Part shown: positions 13,101-21,689 of the stretch, in pieces
How the letters are laid out: each line of letters starts with the position of its first letter
How positions within the stretch are numbered: position 1 is the first letter of the stretch
Source of the DNA: Paracyclopina nana
Lineage: Eukaryota; Arthropoda; Copepoda; Cyclopoida; Cyclopettidae
Assembly (NCBI GenBank): GCA_019096065.1
Contig: JAGUCH010000008.1
Span: forward strand, 2,733,001-2,797,000
Reading direction: 5' to 3'
Length of the DNA stretch: 64,000 bases
Notes under the pieces: generated by a model
The model's database searches: none
Told to the model about the DNA's origin: nothing
Seen by the model: only the letters and a program-made list of their open reading frames with translations
Position numbers and translations under genes: made by a program

Positions 13101-16100
13101 CTTCTTTGTGTATGCCTACTGGATCCTGTTCAGTGAACTGGCCCAGGCGGCCGTGGTCCCGGCGCCGTCACCCCGGAGCCGCCGCTGATCTTTACACCCC
13201 GGACGCAAAGGTCACGTCATTCACCACCTACGACTGCGCGCACCCGATGCCATCCACGGCCATCGACCTGAGTCAGCCAGAGCTCTGCGAGGACATTCGG
13301 AGCGCATATCAGGCCCCGTCAATATCACAGTCCAGGTGCTCCAGACCGCGTCGACCCTCTCGATCAAGGCCTTCCGGTGCAGGGTGCATTTGTCCCGACA
13401 AGTGACAAGATGTGGATACGATAGCATCAGTTATGGCAGTCAAATGACTGATGTCAACCGGCCCTACTTGGTAACCCCACAAGCGTGTCGGGAGGCCGCG
13501 GAGAAGCATTACCTGATAGTGGAGAACAAGAAGGTGGAGGTAGCTCTCAATAATCCGACCTCGCTCTCTTATTTCTCCAAAGGAGGATTGGATAAGGACC
13601 ACAAGTGCACCACCACCACTTTCACCAGCGGAGGTGTCACGTTCTACAAATCATACGAGACCACCACCATCCATGCGCTGGTAGAGCCAATTTACGGGAA
13701 GCTGAATACGGCCAACGGGCGGGTGGTGTTCTCCAACCACTTGACGGCGAATTTCCAGGACCTCATCGTGCAAGACGATGCGGAAGGTACTATTGTGTGG
13801 CCCAAGCGGAAGTCACCTCGCTGCGAGGACGAGCTTAGTGAGGTGTATCGAGGGCCTGCCGTGCTCTATCCTCACCGGAACGCCACCAGCCTCATGGGAG
13901 GAGCTGGACATCTTGGCGATCTCCTCCTGCTAGCCCATGAGGAGGAGTCAAGGTTCGCGGGGTTCATCCTCAAAGGAGTACAATCCATGTGTCAGCGGAA
14001 GCTGTTCACCACCCAGCTGAGGGACTTTGCCATCCTCTTGGTGGGGCCCGGGGAAGGGCCCCTGCAAGCCAAGTACCTGCACCCAGAGGACATGGACGGA
14101 GCGAACATCCAGACGCAGCTCGCGTTTGTACACTCACAACATGCGCTGCACATTCAGGATCGGTTTAAATTCTTACAAGAACTGATTTGCAAAAATGAGC
14201 GCGCAATCTTACACTCCAAGTTGCAGAGCATGGCCTCCGGATCATCGTCATACGCCACCCTGGACAGCCACGGACCCGGCCATCTCGTCACGAGGGCGGG
14301 GGCCGTGGCCTACGTGACGTCCTGCTACCCTGTACAGGCGGTCACCCGGTCCATCGACAATTGCACCCAGGAAATCCCCGTGCTGGTCAACAACGAGACC
14401 CGGTTTGCGGACCCGCTGTCGTTTATCTTGACCGACCGGCCGAGCGTGGTCCCGTGCGACTCGATCACGCCCATCAAGTGGCGCATACACAATCAATGGA
14501 TGTGCGCCATGCCCCAGATCCACGCTTGCATCGCTCCATCCCAGCTCAATCCGATGTCCGACGCCGCTCCGCGCAGCCATCAGTACGACATTAGCCGCGG
14601 ATTGGGTGGTGGCGTGTTCTCTGCGGAGCAACGGGCCAACCACATTTTGTACCTCCACCTCTTCAGCAGCCGGGAGGCGGTGGTCAACACGATCACCAGC
14701 AACGTCCTCCACAACTCCCTGATTACGGGTAGCCGCTCTACCACCTTCTGGTCCCAGGAGGACATTGACCAAATGGTGGACCACGTGGGGAGTGCGATCA
14801 TTCCCTTCTTCAGTTCGGTGGGGAAGTACTACTCGTACTTCACTGGGTTCCTCATCACCGTGGGCCTCCTGAAGTTGATCCTGGGAGCCCTACTCCGTAT
14901 GATCATCCTCTACCCACGACGCGGCTTCGGGTGGTGGATGTTGTTGGCAATCTGGCACACGGCGTTCCTGATGGTGGAGATGCCGTGGAGGATGGTGACC
15001 AACCTAGGGCAGGATCAGATCCTGTTCCCCGGGGGCGACAGCGATGATGAACGGCCCTCTCGCCGAGGACGCCGCCACCCCGGGGGTGGGACCACCCAAG
15101 CATTCCGCCTGGCCAACCTGGGCAGCTCCGACGACGACGACGACGACGAGGAGGACGCACCGCCCAAGTATGCGACGGCCGCAGCCGGCGCCGCGGGCGT
15201 GGAAGAGGATGAGGCCGCGCCCCGCACTAGACGTGGATTTCGCCAGCGGCTGCGAGAGGCCCTCTCCCAAGAACAGGACTCGGTCTACAAAAACCTGCAG
15301 GCCCAGGTGGACGTGCTGGCCCGGCAAAACGAGTCAATGCATAATTACCTGATGACCGTGCTACCGGCAGCTACAGTGCCTACGGTGCCCTCTGCCACGT
15401 CCACTCCGCTCAAGCCGTTCCCGGAAGTCGCGGTTTCACCGGCCCCACCGATCTCCCCGGTTCGGCCTGCTACGCCCAGACAACGGACCGTGGGCCCCCG
15501 TCGTGAGGACACGACAACCCTTCAGTAGGGGGAAGTTGTAGCAGGAACACGGGTATACGGGTGTGTTCTGTGGGCGCCTGCGAGCGCCCTGTCCCGGTGA
15601 AACGAATTGTACAGCAGTTAATAAACGGACCCACTCGAGTAAACATCTCGACTAGTTTCAGTAGCAAGTTCTTCTATCGCTACCCGCGGGCGCGCGTGTC
15701 ATCCTCGGGGGGTCTACACGAACCTCCTACATATTGCTTGTTGCTTTCTAGTTTTGGTGCAGATAGATCTAAAAATCCTGTTCTTCAGATCTTACAACCC
15801 AGGCACAACTCAGACCAATTTTTCATCATAGATCTTAGTACCCAGATCCCAAAAAAGTGCAACCCACTTTTTGGATCTTGAAACTCACTAATATTTTAGA
15901 TCCTAAAACCCACCACATTTTAGGCCTTAGTTTATATTACCGGCACCCGTTTTTAAGGGTGCCGTCACTAAGGCCTAAAATGAGGTGGCTTTTAGGATCT
16001 AAAATCAAAGTGAGTTTTACGATCTAACAAATTGGGTTATAAAGCCTACAGATTTGGCATCAGGGTACTAAGATCTAAGTGGAAAAATCAAATAAAGTTC

Positions 16101-18601
16101 ATCATGGGTTTTAATATCTGAAGGCTAGGGTTTTAATATCTAAAGGCCTAGGTTTTATGATCTAACAGCATGGGTTTAAAGATCTATAGCATCAGAACAA
16201 AAAAAAGTATTCTAAAAACCAACTAAAACCTGAGCAAGCATTACATGACAATTAAATGCTAAATGCTTAAATGCTATTAGTGAAGTTTTGATAATTATGA
16301 CATTTAATGTTCCAACGTTTTAGACTTTAAAACCCACGCCTTTAGATCAAAAGACCCAGGTACAACAAAATGATGCTTTTCCAATGTAGATCTTAAAACC
16401 CAGGTGACTAGATCTTAGCATCCAGTTGTTAGGCTTTAGCATCCAAATCTTTAGATCTTAAAACGTAGGAGAAAAAAGCTTAAGCTTTAAAACCTATCTT
16501 TATAATAGATCCTAAAACCCACCCCTATTTTAGGCTTTAGTGACTTCTCCCGTTTTTAATCCATGTGTTTTTCAGTGCAAAAAAATTTGAATAATCATAG
16601 CTAGGTTTTTTAGTTGACTTAGAATGAGCTGAAGGAAAAAAAGTTGCTCACAGGTTTTTGTAATTTGAAATTATCTCAGCTTTATGATGGCGCAGTTTTA
16701 TGCTCTTGCACTGTACATAAACAAATATGGTCATATCATGCTAATTTAAAAAAGTGGATAATCATCTTGATTAAGGATTACAGCGACTAAATTGGCACTA
16801 AATTACCTCATGTCTCCAGATCGCACGTCACTGCATAAGAGGATATCGGATAGGGAAGCAATGTTGCCAAAGTCAACATAGGGCTTCAGTTCGGTTCCAA
16901 CAAATAGGGGGACAGACATGCCAATGGCCACTAGGCCCATCACGGTGGAGATAATGCATGACGTACGAGCTGTCAGCTGCGATTTGTCGGGCTGCATGAT
17001 GCACCTGTATCGGTCTAGTGCGATCGCCATTATGGCAAAGGATGACATAAACATTGGGGTGGTTTGCCCAGAATTGGCAAGCCTACAGAGCCACTCTGTG
17101 TCACGTCCAAATGGCCACTTTCTGTACAAGACCTTGAAGAAAAAAATGTATCTTCTAGTATTTCGAATCAAAGTGTATATATATTTAATTTGTTTGACAA
17201 TTACTCTCTTTAGAATTGACACAGTTCATTCTGTGCTCTAGAAGCAAATTTCAAGTTCCCCAAGGGCAATTCAGCTATCCAAAGATCAAAGTTGAAGGGC
17301 ATATAGTTTTTGGATCAAAGGTCATATGGTAGACTCTTTGCTGCTTAAATTGGAGGACCATGAGGACATTTTGAAAGTTGAACCTTTTAAGGGTGCATTT
17401 AGCATGCTAAGTTGCATATCCTCAACTTTTATTCAAATGAGCTAAAACTTAGCACTAAATAGCTAATATTAGCATACTCAGGTATTAAGCAAAAAAACAA
17501 GAGATACAATTTTCAAATTAGGGAGCTCGCTGCAAAAAAGGCGAAAACAGCTTTTCTTTGACCATTTGGTCGGTAGCACTACCTGGATCAACAGAGAATT
17601 AGAAAGCATGCTTAATAAAGGCCATGAATGTTCAATATTTTTGAAATTTCAATTTCTGTGGCATATCAGTAAAATAGGCTGTATCAAACAAGGAGTGTGA
17701 AAGGCTATATCGAAATGGAAAGCATATCTGTACCTCCCAAAGGGTGGATGGCATGGTGAAGACACACAATACCAAGTCTGATATGGCTAGGGTAACAATG
17801 AAGACGTTCCTCGCTGTTCGCATGCGTTTCCTTCCAAGGACTGCGGCTGCTATCAGTAGGTTTCCACAGAGGCCTATCACGATGGCTATGGCGTAGACGA
17901 TGGCAAGGGTGAAAAATGCAGTATCGTTCAAATGCCCTCCAGAGTCGACGCTTTCGCGGAAGTTCTTCACCAGAGCCTCCAAAGTTTGACTGATGTTCAC
18001 ATTTCCAGCTGGCCCAGCCCTGAAAGCAAGCAATTTCATCAATTTCAAGCTACTGAAAAAGCGAGGCAAATTACCCAGAAGGGACGAGGTTGATCTGAGG
18101 CAAATCGGGCGAGGCTGGTGGTGGAGTGGCCTCTTTTCGATGGCCATCGAAGCTCTGGCCTCCGAAGAGAAAGGAGTTGTTCTTCGATATCCTATTCATA
18201 GCCTCAAAGATTCCGGAAAGGTCAGGCAACTGCAGTGTCGTAACGCTGCTTTTCCCATGGCCGCTGCTGCTGATGCCATTATTTTCATCCTCGCTCTTAT
18301 CAGCAATTTGAAGATTGTTGGTGGCCTCTTCTACGTACGAAAGAAAGGACATTTTTTGCTCAAGGACTTGGCTTGGTTCAAACAACGGCTTATGCAGCGA
18401 GAGGAAGCTGGAATGGAAGAAGCAATCAATTATTTTAGCTTGTCAGTGTCAAAAAGTGAAAGCACCTGTCGACGCCAAAGTTAACTTCAGCATTTGCCAT
18501 CGAAGCAATCTGAGCCGAGAAAGCCGGCGGCTTCGCTAGCTGCTGCAAAATGCAGTATCAATTACCTTCTTCTTGATGAAATCTTGACTCACTTCAGCCA
18601 T
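4141..18601 (-). CDS. Neuropeptide F/Y-type G-protein-coupled receptor
   Basis: Seven exons join in frame: 18601-18566, 18542-18466, 18407-18075, 18019-17734, 17132-16807, 5220-4977 and 4623-4141, giving about 594 residues. A long Ser/Gly-rich extracellular N-terminus (about 150 residues) precedes TM1 (IGLCGNLLIAAAV) and TM2 (TARNVFIVTLAISDLVLC). TM3 has the conserved Cys (WLCRL) and ends in ALDRYRC. TM5 is FVLPLLVVLGVY, and ICL3 carries a poly-Arg run. TM6 is FFLSWLPLNTLN and TM7 has NPVLYGYLNENFRQEY. WPFG before TM3 and NENFRQE after TM7 fit NPF/NPY-type receptors; RYamide or short-NPF subtypes cannot be excluded. The start ATG at 18601 is preceded by an open upstream stretch, so a further 5' exon is possible. 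Intron 5 (11.6 kb) contains the Gypsy element; the coding sequence is intact. Confidence 0.8.
4671..4840. repeat. Short dispersed repeat, copy 1 (AGATGGAGCTGC family)
   Basis: Starts CCGCTAGATGGAGCTGC and ends near GGTGGCACTATCT. The ends are roughly inverse (AGATGG versus CCATCT). Related copies lie at 19812-19960 and 47856-48005. All share an inner motif like TCGCCA...GCCAAAAA and TCTGGTATT. This copy sits in the last intron of the GPCR gene. It is probably a small MITE. Confidence 0.65.
5394..5588 (+). repeat. 5' LTR of the Gypsy element
   Basis: 195 bp, TG...CA ends. It is identical to 15537-15731 except for one G/C difference (ACGCACTCG versus ACCCACTCG). Confidence 0.95.
5592..5609 (+). 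other. Candidate primer-binding site
   Basis: TGGCTCGGTGCTGAGGAC lies three bases after the 5' LTR. TGG would pair with the CCA end of a tRNA. The tRNA species was not identified. Confidence 0.45.
5966..6164 (+). repeat. Tandem duplication in the Gypsy leader, period 106 bp
   Basis: A unit beginning CTTGTCCTCGGCTGAGG and ending GGACACCTGAGTCG occurs at 5966-6058 and again from 6072, with only a few differences. It lies in the untranslated leader between the 5' LTR and gag (5589 to about 7075), where I see no convincing coding frame. It could affect packaging or translation signals. Confidence 0.85.
7342..8352 (+). pseudogene. gag: Gypsy gag, frame-broken at the zinc knuckle
   Basis: The frame is open well upstream of 7342 (Gly/Pro-rich), so the start is uncertain. 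After GDMQAMMLQLL comes an Arg/Glu-rich coiled coil (about 7430-7540), then a capsid-like helical domain (DKWLTFRLHVEATF to KMHRKDVVMGL). The nucleocapsid knuckle begins CFYCERKGH near 8100; its last Cys (AEC) is in another frame, so a single base has been lost at about 8130. The downstream basic and Ser-rich tail continues in the other two frames. Gag would form the particle and bind element RNA. Confidence 0.75.
8081..8638 (+). pseudogene. Gypsy aspartic protease region, frame-broken
   Basis: The frame becomes meaningful from about 8265. It carries the retropepsin active site ALVDSGNSW (D-S-G) near 8540, after VPVHIGRIK. The frame ends at 8638; the continuation is in another frame from about 8617 and shifts again near 8730. 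Each step is compatible with loss of one base. It would have processed Gag and Pol. Confidence 0.65.
8730..9689 (+). pseudogene. pol: Gypsy protease-RT linker and RT N-terminus, frame-broken
   Basis: Ends in the first part of a Ty3/Gypsy reverse transcriptase: PWSAPLVPVRKKDGSLRWCV then DYRE. The frame stops at TGA 9687-9689, where one G appears to be missing; the sense frame continues in the next ORF from 9686. The preceding 200 residues are the usual weakly conserved region between protease and RT. Confidence 0.75.
9686..12841 (+). CDS. pol: Gypsy pol: RT catalytic part, RNase H, integrase
   Basis: 1051 residues without interruption. The RT has FGLTNAPKTY and the active-site box YLDD (about residue 82). 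RNase H has LDTDFS (about 234) and ILRTDHRALLW. Integrase starts with an HHCC zinc site (about 465-512, CLLCQKS). Its catalytic core has D (LDYVGPF, about 536), D (HTDQGTHF, about 594) and E (NPVERAH, about 629). A GPY/F-like module (FWTGPWTIEK) and a long acidic Pro-rich tail follow. The true polyprotein begins upstream; the start shown is only where this frame opens. Confidence 0.9.
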   Translation: MRDNLSRLARSTVFSTLDAVGAFNVVPIRAEDVEKTTFSTGDGSYAFLKMPFGLTNAPKTYSRLNRLVLEGVPWNVALPYLDDCLVHSPDFDSHLQNLKIVLQAHQKAGLLLKPTKCHLFQTRVTYLGHVVTPKGLEVMPAYIDLIRKWPLPNTRKLLRIFMGKANYYRAFIEKYQHIAAPLTARLSKDDGTSDTQTFEPSQEYRDAFEEIKRRLVSAPVLAYPDFASPNPFILDTDFSQENRAVGAVLSQVQRGKERVILYGAKKLTSAQSNYSANQGELVAVIIFIKQFKYYLQHRRFILRTDHRALLWIRSMEAPTGMLARWLDTISNYDFEVVHRAGTKHGNADSLSRAPHLDQAGDHISAEVSDDDFFRVASLKLIPTKPELWAEAQEEDDDLVTLRQLVKLQQAPSRAHLDAASARGRVLMEQFNSLCLDQQGALRLRDPQGRPSTRLIVPRKWEEASLRHVHETMGHQGRDNLIHRAAQHFYFPNMARVADEVVKSCLLCQKSKPATSDQRHTLVPRHAGFPFQVLSLDYVGPFKPTSNQHRYLFTAKCVFSKWIEAFPCRSNDAETAVRFLTTEIIPRFGLPERLHTDQGTHFTAHLMREVCSALGIKATTTPSYNPKSNPVERAHRDLNELIRKMIKGHYSKWAEVVPFALFILRTTKNRSTGLAPYEMVFGRQPTTNLDLIFGDPQPAVHKATEAGRFAKQLRERIQLAHEWARKNISASIERQRRAYHMDKQAFSPGQKVWLFTPRVVRSISKKLQTFWTGPWTIEKRINELTYEISPDPSWPLTKKQVVSVDRLKRYIEPSDPQAETITSPPTENMDFDMPGDESAEHMHAPDPASDEQPSETTHAFEYAVAPTDREYGFPHAKDDTIPPFNDDPTIPEYDCTMFEHMSQDVNDTPPNEGEQQDQISPDDYGHNSPPPSPTPRPPPRKRRTAAEMLQEYSQQILGGQDKLAETSRSRTRSGDKQASRDDALLPLQQAPTAQALPETTRYLLPPLEPRPPPIRPSIPSTIPEASRSQTSSSSSQGQNSTISTPNSDNVFD
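13054..13405 (+). pseudogene. env: Env leader region with frame breaks
   Basis: An ATG at 13054 opens a hydrophobic leader (MYLMAFFVYAYWILF) that looks like a signal peptide. The frame hits TGA near 13188. A Cys-containing stretch continues in a different frame to 13405, overlapping the main env frame. The N-terminal part of env is therefore interrupted in this copy. Confidence 0.55.
13336..15528 (+). CDS. env: Gypsy env-like membrane glycoprotein
   Basis: 730 residues open. The ectodomain is Cys-rich with N-glycosylation sites (NATS, NETR). A conserved-looking Cys block follows (NCTQEIPVLV, then VPCDSITPIKW). A membrane segment lies about residue 500 (YFTGFLITVGLLKLILGALL) with a second hydrophobic stretch (WWMLLAIWHTAFLMVE). 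The cytoplasmic tail is unusually long (about 180 residues), with an acidic run (SSDDDDDDEED), a short coiled coil and a Pro-rich end. The Cys pattern resembles arthropod chuvirus-type or other captured viral glycoproteins, but this is from memory of the pattern only. The first ATG is internal; the natural start is in the broken leader. Confidence 0.75.
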   Translation: MLQTASTLSIKAFRCRVHLSRQVTRCGYDSISYGSQMTDVNRPYLVTPQACREAAEKHYLIVENKKVEVALNNPTSLSYFSKGGLDKDHKCTTTTFTSGGVTFYKSYETTTIHALVEPIYGKLNTANGRVVFSNHLTANFQDLIVQDDAEGTIVWPKRKSPRCEDELSEVYRGPAVLYPHRNATSLMGGAGHLGDLLLLAHEEESRFAGFILKGVQSMCQRKLFTTQLRDFAILLVGPGEGPLQAKYLHPEDMDGANIQTQLAFVHSQHALHIQDRFKFLQELICKNERAILHSKLQSMASGSSSYATLDSHGPGHLVTRAGAVAYVTSCYPVQAVTRSIDNCTQEIPVLVNNETRFADPLSFILTDRPSVVPCDSITPIKWRIHNQWMCAMPQIHACIAPSQLNPMSDAAPRSHQYDISRGLGGGVFSAEQRANHILYLHLFSSREAVVNTITSNVLHNSLITGSRSTTFWSQEDIDQMVDHVGSAIIPFFSSVGKYYSYFTGFLITVGLLKLILGALLRMIILYPRRGFGWWMLLAIWHTAFLMVEMPWRMVTNLGQDQILFPGGDSDDERPSRRGRRHPGGGTTQAFRLANLGSSDDDDDDEEDAPPKYATAAAGAAGVEEDEAAPRTRRGFRQRLREALSQEQDSVYKNLQAQVDVLARQNESMHNYLMTVLPAATVPTVPSATSTPLKPFPEVAVSPAPPISPVRPATPRQRTVGPRREDTTTLQ
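15524..15536 (+). other. Polypurine tract of the Gypsy element
   Basis: AGTAGGGGGAAGT directly abuts the 3' LTR, as required for plus-strand priming. Confidence 0.8.
15537..15731 (+). repeat. 3' LTR of the Gypsy element
   Basis: 195 bp, one mismatch to the 5' LTR. Confidence 0.95.
15957..16551 (-). mobile_element. TIR element B, inverted neighbour of element A
   Basis: Ends GGGTGCCGTCACTAAGG (left) and, read inverted, GGGAGAAGTCACTAAAG (right). It is flanked by GTTTTTAA on both sides (15949-15956, 16552-16559); the left copy is shared with element A. The interior is made of degenerate direct repeats of a GATCTAAAACCCA-like word. It closely matches the longer copy at 27736-28946. No coding capacity is visible. 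Confidence 0.75.
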
Positions 18602-18639
18602 GTCTGGAGGTACACCACTACGAGCTAGTACGCAAACAA

Positions 18640-18850
18640 TTAGAGGCTGCCAAAGATCCTATCCAGCTGAGCACTTGGACGCGAGTGGAGCCAGGTGAAG
18701 ATGTTGATGGCGGGGAGAGCTTGCTCACAGAGAAACTTGACGACGTCGTCGTCGTCCAAGAAATTACCCAGAAATTGGACATTCACGAAAAACAATGCTT
18801 CTTCATCATATCTTGCTGTATTGAATGGCTTTCGTGAGAAAAGGAGACAC
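18640..18850 (-). other. Unassigned open stretch upstream of the GPCR start
   Basis: On the minus strand a frame reads ARYDEEALFFVNVQF, then an Asp run and FLCEQALPAINIFTWLHS. It ends at TAA 18642-18640, 38 bp before the GPCR ATG. It is compositionally protein-like but I do not recognise it and see no clear start. It may be a 5' exon of the GPCR gene, a short upstream ORF, or chance. Confidence 0.25.
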
Positions 18851-19153
18851 GTTATGAGCTAGAAAGTCGTGTGGATGACAAAGAGGTGCATTAGCTCATC
18901 TCACTCCAGTTTAATATACGCTCAAGCGTTGTCAAGCAGAAATTCCTTCCAGATTCATGCTTCAGATTTTCTGGTATGAAAAGGTAATGCATATTTTGGG
19001 CATGAGTCATTTCCGTGCCAAGATCCATGCATGCTTGCTAGATATGTCATGTTCTGCACCGAATTAATTAACAGGTCAGGAAACTGATACAAGCGGATGT
19101 TTTGCCAGATCACTGAAATGCATGTGTGTGAATTAATTGAACTGGTGCATATA

Positions 19154-19543
19154 CCGTCTGACCGTTCAAAATTGGACGGTGCGGGAATCAAAAGTTTGTG
19201 TTATGAATTCATGAATTTTGAGGCTTAATGGGTATCGATGGAAAGCTTGAACCTTAGGGCATCTTTTTTGTTTTCTGACAAAATGAAAAATATTATTATG
19301 AATTCCGCGTGACAGCAAAAAATAAATGATGCATCAGTTTTTTCGTGACTATTTTCTTGGTTGCCTATAGGGAAAATTCAATTTTCCCCGTTTTTTCCTC
19401 TTTAAATTGATTTTTTCTACTTTTAAAAAAAGATGGAAATAGGCTCAATCTTTCCAACGATATCATTTAAAAGTCCTTAATTTCTTGAATATGTGACAAA
19501 AAATTTAGATTCCCGTACCGTTCAATTTTGAACGGTCAGACTG
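19154..19543. mobile_element. Tc1/mariner-type MITE 1
   Basis: TA flanks both sides. The left end CCGTCTGACCGTTCAAAATT is inverse to the right end CAGTCTGACCGTTCAAAATT read on the other strand. The TIR extends about 40 bp (to CGGGAATC). 390 bp, no transposase. Confidence 0.8.
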
Positions 19544-19811
19544 TATATGTAGCTAAGTACGCGTTTATGAGCGGGTGAAGAAGATCTTGGCACTATGCAA
19601 ATAAGCCCAAAGTAAGAAGAATCAGGCTCTATTCAGGTTTTGTTGCCGAAAAATCGTTAACCTGTTTGCAGAGCAGTGAGGTAACTTGCGGCTGAATTAA
19701 TGGTGTTTATTCAATGCCCGCTTAAGCTGAACTACGTAATGTACTTGAGTGCTGAATCAATTAATCGTTTATTTTGGGTGTGGGATTCTACAAAACGCAT
19801 GCGGTATAAAT

Positions 19812-19960
19812 CCGCTAGATGGAGCTGCAATCTTTATTAGCGTTTGATGAGTACGAGACTGAACTAATTTCGCCACTCGGCTGCCAAAAAGGCCAAAAAA
19901 TATAGTTGGCGAAAATATCCACCTCTGGTATTGTTGTCTCTTCTATGGTGGCGCCATCTC
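19812..19960. repeat. Short dispersed repeat, copy 2 (AGATGGAGCTGC family)
   Basis: CCGCTAGATGGAGCTGCAA to GGTGGCGCCATCT. The ends are inverse (AGATGG/CCATCT). Confidence 0.7.
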
Positions 19961-20461
19961 ATTTCCTAAATTTCCTATTTATGTCCTCAAATTAAGAAAC
20001 CCACTATATTGATTATTTTTATTTTGCAAAACCGTTAACCTATTCAAAATTATAAGATACATTACGTTAAGGAATGTGTATACGAATAAGTGTGCACAAT
20101 ATTTACAGTAGCTACGGTTTCCTAATACATTAATTCATGCATTGTTGTTGTTTCTTGATCTGCGAGGAGATCTTGATCTAAAAAAACTAGTACGTGACTG
20201 AGCTCGAATGTGAACAAATTCTTACGACTCGAGTGATGCACACAACAAGAGTGGTCGTAGTTTATTCAACTCCACTCATTGCACGAGCCATTTTTTTGCG
20301 TCCTTTCACGACTGGAAGCTTCCATGAAGACGTCCTCTTTTAAAATTGCAACTGAGTCGGATCGGTAAACTGAATTATAACACGAGGAAATCGTATTACA
20401 AAAATTTTATGTTATTGGAAGCTATAGGCCAGGATTTTTATTTCATCACCAAATGCACCCT

Positions 20462-21140
20462 GGGATATACTAAAATGCGCGACATGCGCGACAAACTACT
20501 AAAATGCGCGACATGCGCGACTACTAAAATGCGCGACAAGCACCACAGGTTACTAAAATGCAAAAAAAAAAAAAATGTTTAGTTACCACTTCTTGAAATA
20601 TTTTTTCTATTTACTGTTACTGATTAATTGTTATGCTTTTTCATAAATATTACATTGAAGTAGCTCACTCTGCACTGTTCACCTATAGTTATGGCCGAAA
20701 TTATGGCATAGTTTTTTATCAGAGAGGAGATAAAACAATGCAAAAATAGAATTGAAAAAAAAGTAAGAATTGAAAAAATTGCTATGTTAGACTTGAAAAA
20801 AATTACAATGTTACACTTAAAAAAGAATAATCATTTTTTCTTTTCTTTTTGCCTGTTATTATATACAGTCTGTACTCGTCCGTTCAATATTGGACGGTGT
20901 GGGAATCTAAACTTTGGGTTTCATAATCCAGAAATACTGGACTTAAAAATCTCATTGGAAAGCTGGAGCCTTTTCCCATCTTTTTTTGTCAAAATAGAAA
21001 AAAATACTTTAAATTCTGTACAACTCTGTCCAATTTTGAATGGACAGACTGTATATTATTAATAATGGATTAATAATCCAAGTACTTTTGGTTGTCCAAT
21101 AATTTAATAGTCGCGCATGTCGCGCATTTTAGTATATCCC
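20462..21140. mobile_element. TIR element with perfect 31-bp inverted ends
   Basis: The left arm 20462-20492 starts GGGATATACTAAAATGCGCG. The right arm 21110-21140 is its exact inverse. Just inside the left arm, CTAAAATGCGCGACATGCG-type words repeat twice more. A Tc1-type MITE (20866-21051) is nested inside. No obvious target duplication and no coding frame. Confidence 0.75.
20866..21051. mobile_element. Tc1/mariner-type MITE 2
   Basis: TA dinucleotides flank CAGTCTG...CAGACTG ends. It shares the CCGTTCAATATTGGACGGT and GGGAATCTAAA region with MITE 1. 186 bp, nested in the 31-bp-TIR element. Confidence 0.8.
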
Positions 21141-21689
21141 GTATTAATATCAGCTAAAAATAGTTAATTGAAGGTGCGCTCCTTTTCTTTTTGCCCTTAC
21201 CAACAACTTTTCTTTTGTGTGGATATCATCAATTTATCAACCCAAAAAAAACCCAGAATATTGTCCTCAAAAGCATTATTTTTCTTGCTTTCACTTAATA
21301 TCATCTAACGATTAGGGTAATGATACGAGCTTTTTACCTGGGATGTGATACTTCAGAGGCATAAGTACTATCTAATTAAATCATTTTTTGTGAGTTATTC
21401 TTTTTAAAAACAATGAAAAAGCCTTTTGGCTGACATTTTGTTTAACAAAACGAGGAAAATTGAACATTTTAAAATTCCTATTTAAAAAAGACTTAACGTC
21501 AGCCCTCTTAGTATGTTAACTTATTTGAACTGTTTGTACCGGTTACTCTTGCCCCTAAGAAATGTCACCTTTGAATGACGGGATTGATGTATAAAAGCTC
21601 TTAGATTCAGTTTATTGACTAGAAGAATTCGGCATCAAAGTCAAACAAACCGATAGACTTCACCAGAACAAACTACAGCATAATTAATA

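Larger units (their letters stand above)
5394..15731 (+). mobile_element. Gypsy/errantivirus-like LTR retrotransposon with env gene
   Basis: The 10.3-kb element is flanked by 195-bp direct LTRs (TGTAGCAGG...CCTCCTACA) and a 4-bp target duplication TATT (5390-5393, 15732-15735). Internal order is leader, gag, protease, reverse transcriptase, RNase H, integrase, env: the vertebrate-retrovirus-like order of env-bearing Gypsy elements. A candidate primer-binding site starts TGGCTCGG at 5592, and a polypurine tract precedes the 3' LTR. It lies in intron 5 of the GPCR gene, in the opposite orientation. GC content is clearly higher than in the surrounding DNA. The gag-pro-RT part has several one-base frame breaks, so this copy as written is not intact. 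Confidence 0.93.
5311..15948 (+). mobile_element. TIR element A, interrupted by the Gypsy element
   Basis: The left end GGGAGAAGTCACTAAGCCC starts at 5311; the right end (TTTTAGGCCTTAG...GGCACCC) stops at 15948. Both sides are flanked by GTTTTTAA (5302-5309 and 15949-15956), read as an 8-bp target duplication. Without the Gypsy insertion it is only about 300 bp. No transposase is visible, so it is a non-autonomous TIR element. Confidence 0.65.

Noticed and set aside
20440..20560. CRISPR-like or satellite array from the ATGCGCGAC repeats
   Set aside because: Only three irregular units and an inverted partner at 21110; explained as TIR and subterminal repeats of an element in an animal genome.
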